Assembly (NCBI GenBank): GCA_002350445.1
Contig: DEEV01000137.1
Coordinates: 1 to 5,573 of the forward strand
Direction: 5' to 3'
From: Treponema sp. UBA2869
GTDB lineage: Bacteria; Spirochaetota; Spirochaetia; Treponematales; Treponemataceae
DNA: 5,573 nucleotides
Shown: one piece after another, positions 5,068 to 5,573 of the stretch
How positions within the stretch are numbered: position 1 is the first letter of the stretch
Layout of the letters: every line of letters begins with the position of its first letter
Position numbers and translations under genes: made by a program
Notes under the pieces: model-generated
The model's database searches: none
What the model was told of the DNA's origin: nothing
The model's input: the letters and a program-made list of their open reading frames with translations, nothing else

Positions 5068-5573
5068 ATGTCTAAATATTCGGACGAGTTCAAGATAAAA
5101 GTTGTAAATGCATATTTATCAAATGAAGGCGGAACAGAATTTCTTGCAAAGAAATACAATGTATCAAGAGGCTGTATTAGACAATGGATCGCGCAATACA
5201 AAGCGACAGGAAAAATAACACAACCAACGCGAAATTTTAGCGGAGAATTTAAACTAAAAGTGCTAAACTATCAGCAAGAGCATCGTCTTTCTGATTCACA
5301 GACTTCATTGATTTTTGGTATTACAAATATTGGAACTATCTGTGCATGGCGAAAGAAATATATTACCGGTGGTACAGAAACTCTGTTCCAGAAACAAGGC
5401 AGGCGATCAAAAATGCCAAAGAAAAGTTTAATACCAAACAAACCAAGAGAAGAATGGACAAAAGACGAAGAACTGGCTTATCTTCGTATGGAGAATGAAT
5501 TCCTAAAAAAATATCTGGCCTTAGTTCAGAGAGACGACAAAAAGAAACAGCAGCAGAGAAAAGACAGAGAACA
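5068..5573 (+). CDS. IS150-type transposase OrfA (partial, 3' end beyond the window)
   Basis: Translation from the ATG at 5068 stays open for 168 codons to the window edge. OrfA proteins of the IS3 family bind the element's ends and provide the N-terminal part of the OrfAB transposase made by frameshifting. Two tandem helix-turn-helix repeats are visible: residues about 4-45 (YSDEFKIKVVNAYL, then LAKKYNVSRGCIRQWIAQYK) and about 57-100 (FSGEFKLKVLNYQ, then SLIFGITNIGTICAWRKKY). Both begin with the F-K-KV pattern typical of the IS150 group, whose OrfA is about 170 aa. A basic linker follows, then a leucine-zipper-like segment at 134-153 (EELAYLRMENEFLKKYLALV), used in this family for multimer formation. 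The end is very Lys/Gln-rich. Poly-A stretches at 5505-5511 and 5539-5543 are candidate slippage sites. No stop or frameshift interrupts the visible part. Confidence 0.9.
   Translation, partial: MSKYSDEFKIKVVNAYLSNEGGTEFLAKKYNVSRGCIRQWIAQYKATGKITQPTRNFSGEFKLKVLNYQQEHRLSDSQTSLIFGITNIGTICAWRKKYITGGTETLFQKQGRRSKMPKKSLIPNKPREEWTKDEELAYLRMENEFLKKYLALVQRDDKKKQQQRKDRE

Larger units (their letters stand above)
5012..5573 (+). mobile_element. IS3-family insertion sequence, IS150 group, left end and orfA (partial)
   Basis: The element begins at TGGAGTGCACCCC (5012-5024) followed by GTTGGAC (5029-5035). This resembles, from memory, the IS150 left terminus, which carries TGCACCC followed by GTTGGAC. The terminal TG is typical of IS3-family ends. 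An orfA with two helix-turn-helix repeats and a leucine-zipper-like tail follows 55 nt inside the end. The element runs past the window edge, so orfB (the DDE transposase part), the right inverted repeat and the target duplication are not visible. It is in the same orientation as fhs and sits 20 nt after its stop codon. The completeness and activity of the copy cannot be judged here, but the visible orfA is intact. Confidence 0.88.

Noticed and set aside
4515..5201. Minus-strand 228-codon frame across the fhs end and the IS start
   Set aside because: It runs antisense to fhs and crosses the IS boundary into orfA. It cannot be an ancestral gene, and its translation has no recognisable motif.

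Overview
The window reads as about 5 kb of chromosomal housekeeping DNA from an AT-rich anaerobic bacterium, with an insertion sequence entering at the right edge. The best guess for the host is a spirochaete of the Treponema type. That rests on the protein style: an unusually long PRPP synthetase, a short FGGY kinase, a cysteine-rich kinase/phosphatase pair and a clostridial/treponemal-type formate-THF ligase. It is recognition, not a computed placement.

Layout, all on the + strand: (1) 3-86, a possible C-terminal tail of an upstream gene. (2) 58-141, a promoter and ribosome-binding site for the next gene. (3) 142-1413, ribose-phosphate pyrophosphokinase (prs), 423 aa with a large N-terminal insertion. 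(4) 1421-2599, a compact FGGY-family sugar kinase starting 7 nt after prs. (5) 2586-3236, a HAD phosphatase overlapping the kinase by 14 nt. (6) 3237-3314, a 78-nt gap with a weak promoter-like sequence whose predicted start falls on the next ATG. (7) 3315-4991, formate-tetrahydrofolate ligase (fhs). (8) 4995-5011, what looks like the left half of the fhs terminator. (9) From 5012 to the window edge, the left end and orfA of an IS150-group IS3-family element, apparently inserted into that terminator.

Functionally, prs, the FGGY kinase and the HAD phosphatase look like one translationally coupled operon centred on phosphorylated pentoses: a kinase charges a sugar, Prs activates ribose-5-phosphate to PRPP, and the phosphatase may remove a phosphate from a sugar or nucleotide. 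fhs makes 10-formyl-THF. PRPP and 10-formyl-THF are both inputs to purine synthesis, so the neighbourhood makes metabolic sense, though co-regulation is not shown.

The most interesting signal is at the IS left end. The sense-strand RNA of 5013-5065 can fold into a 23-pair hairpin (one mismatch, 6 G·U pairs) that buries the transposase Shine-Dalgarno sequence. Together with the apparently split fhs terminator, this suggests the element both sits in a readthrough-prone spot and protects itself from readthrough expression. No new multi-gene system was found.
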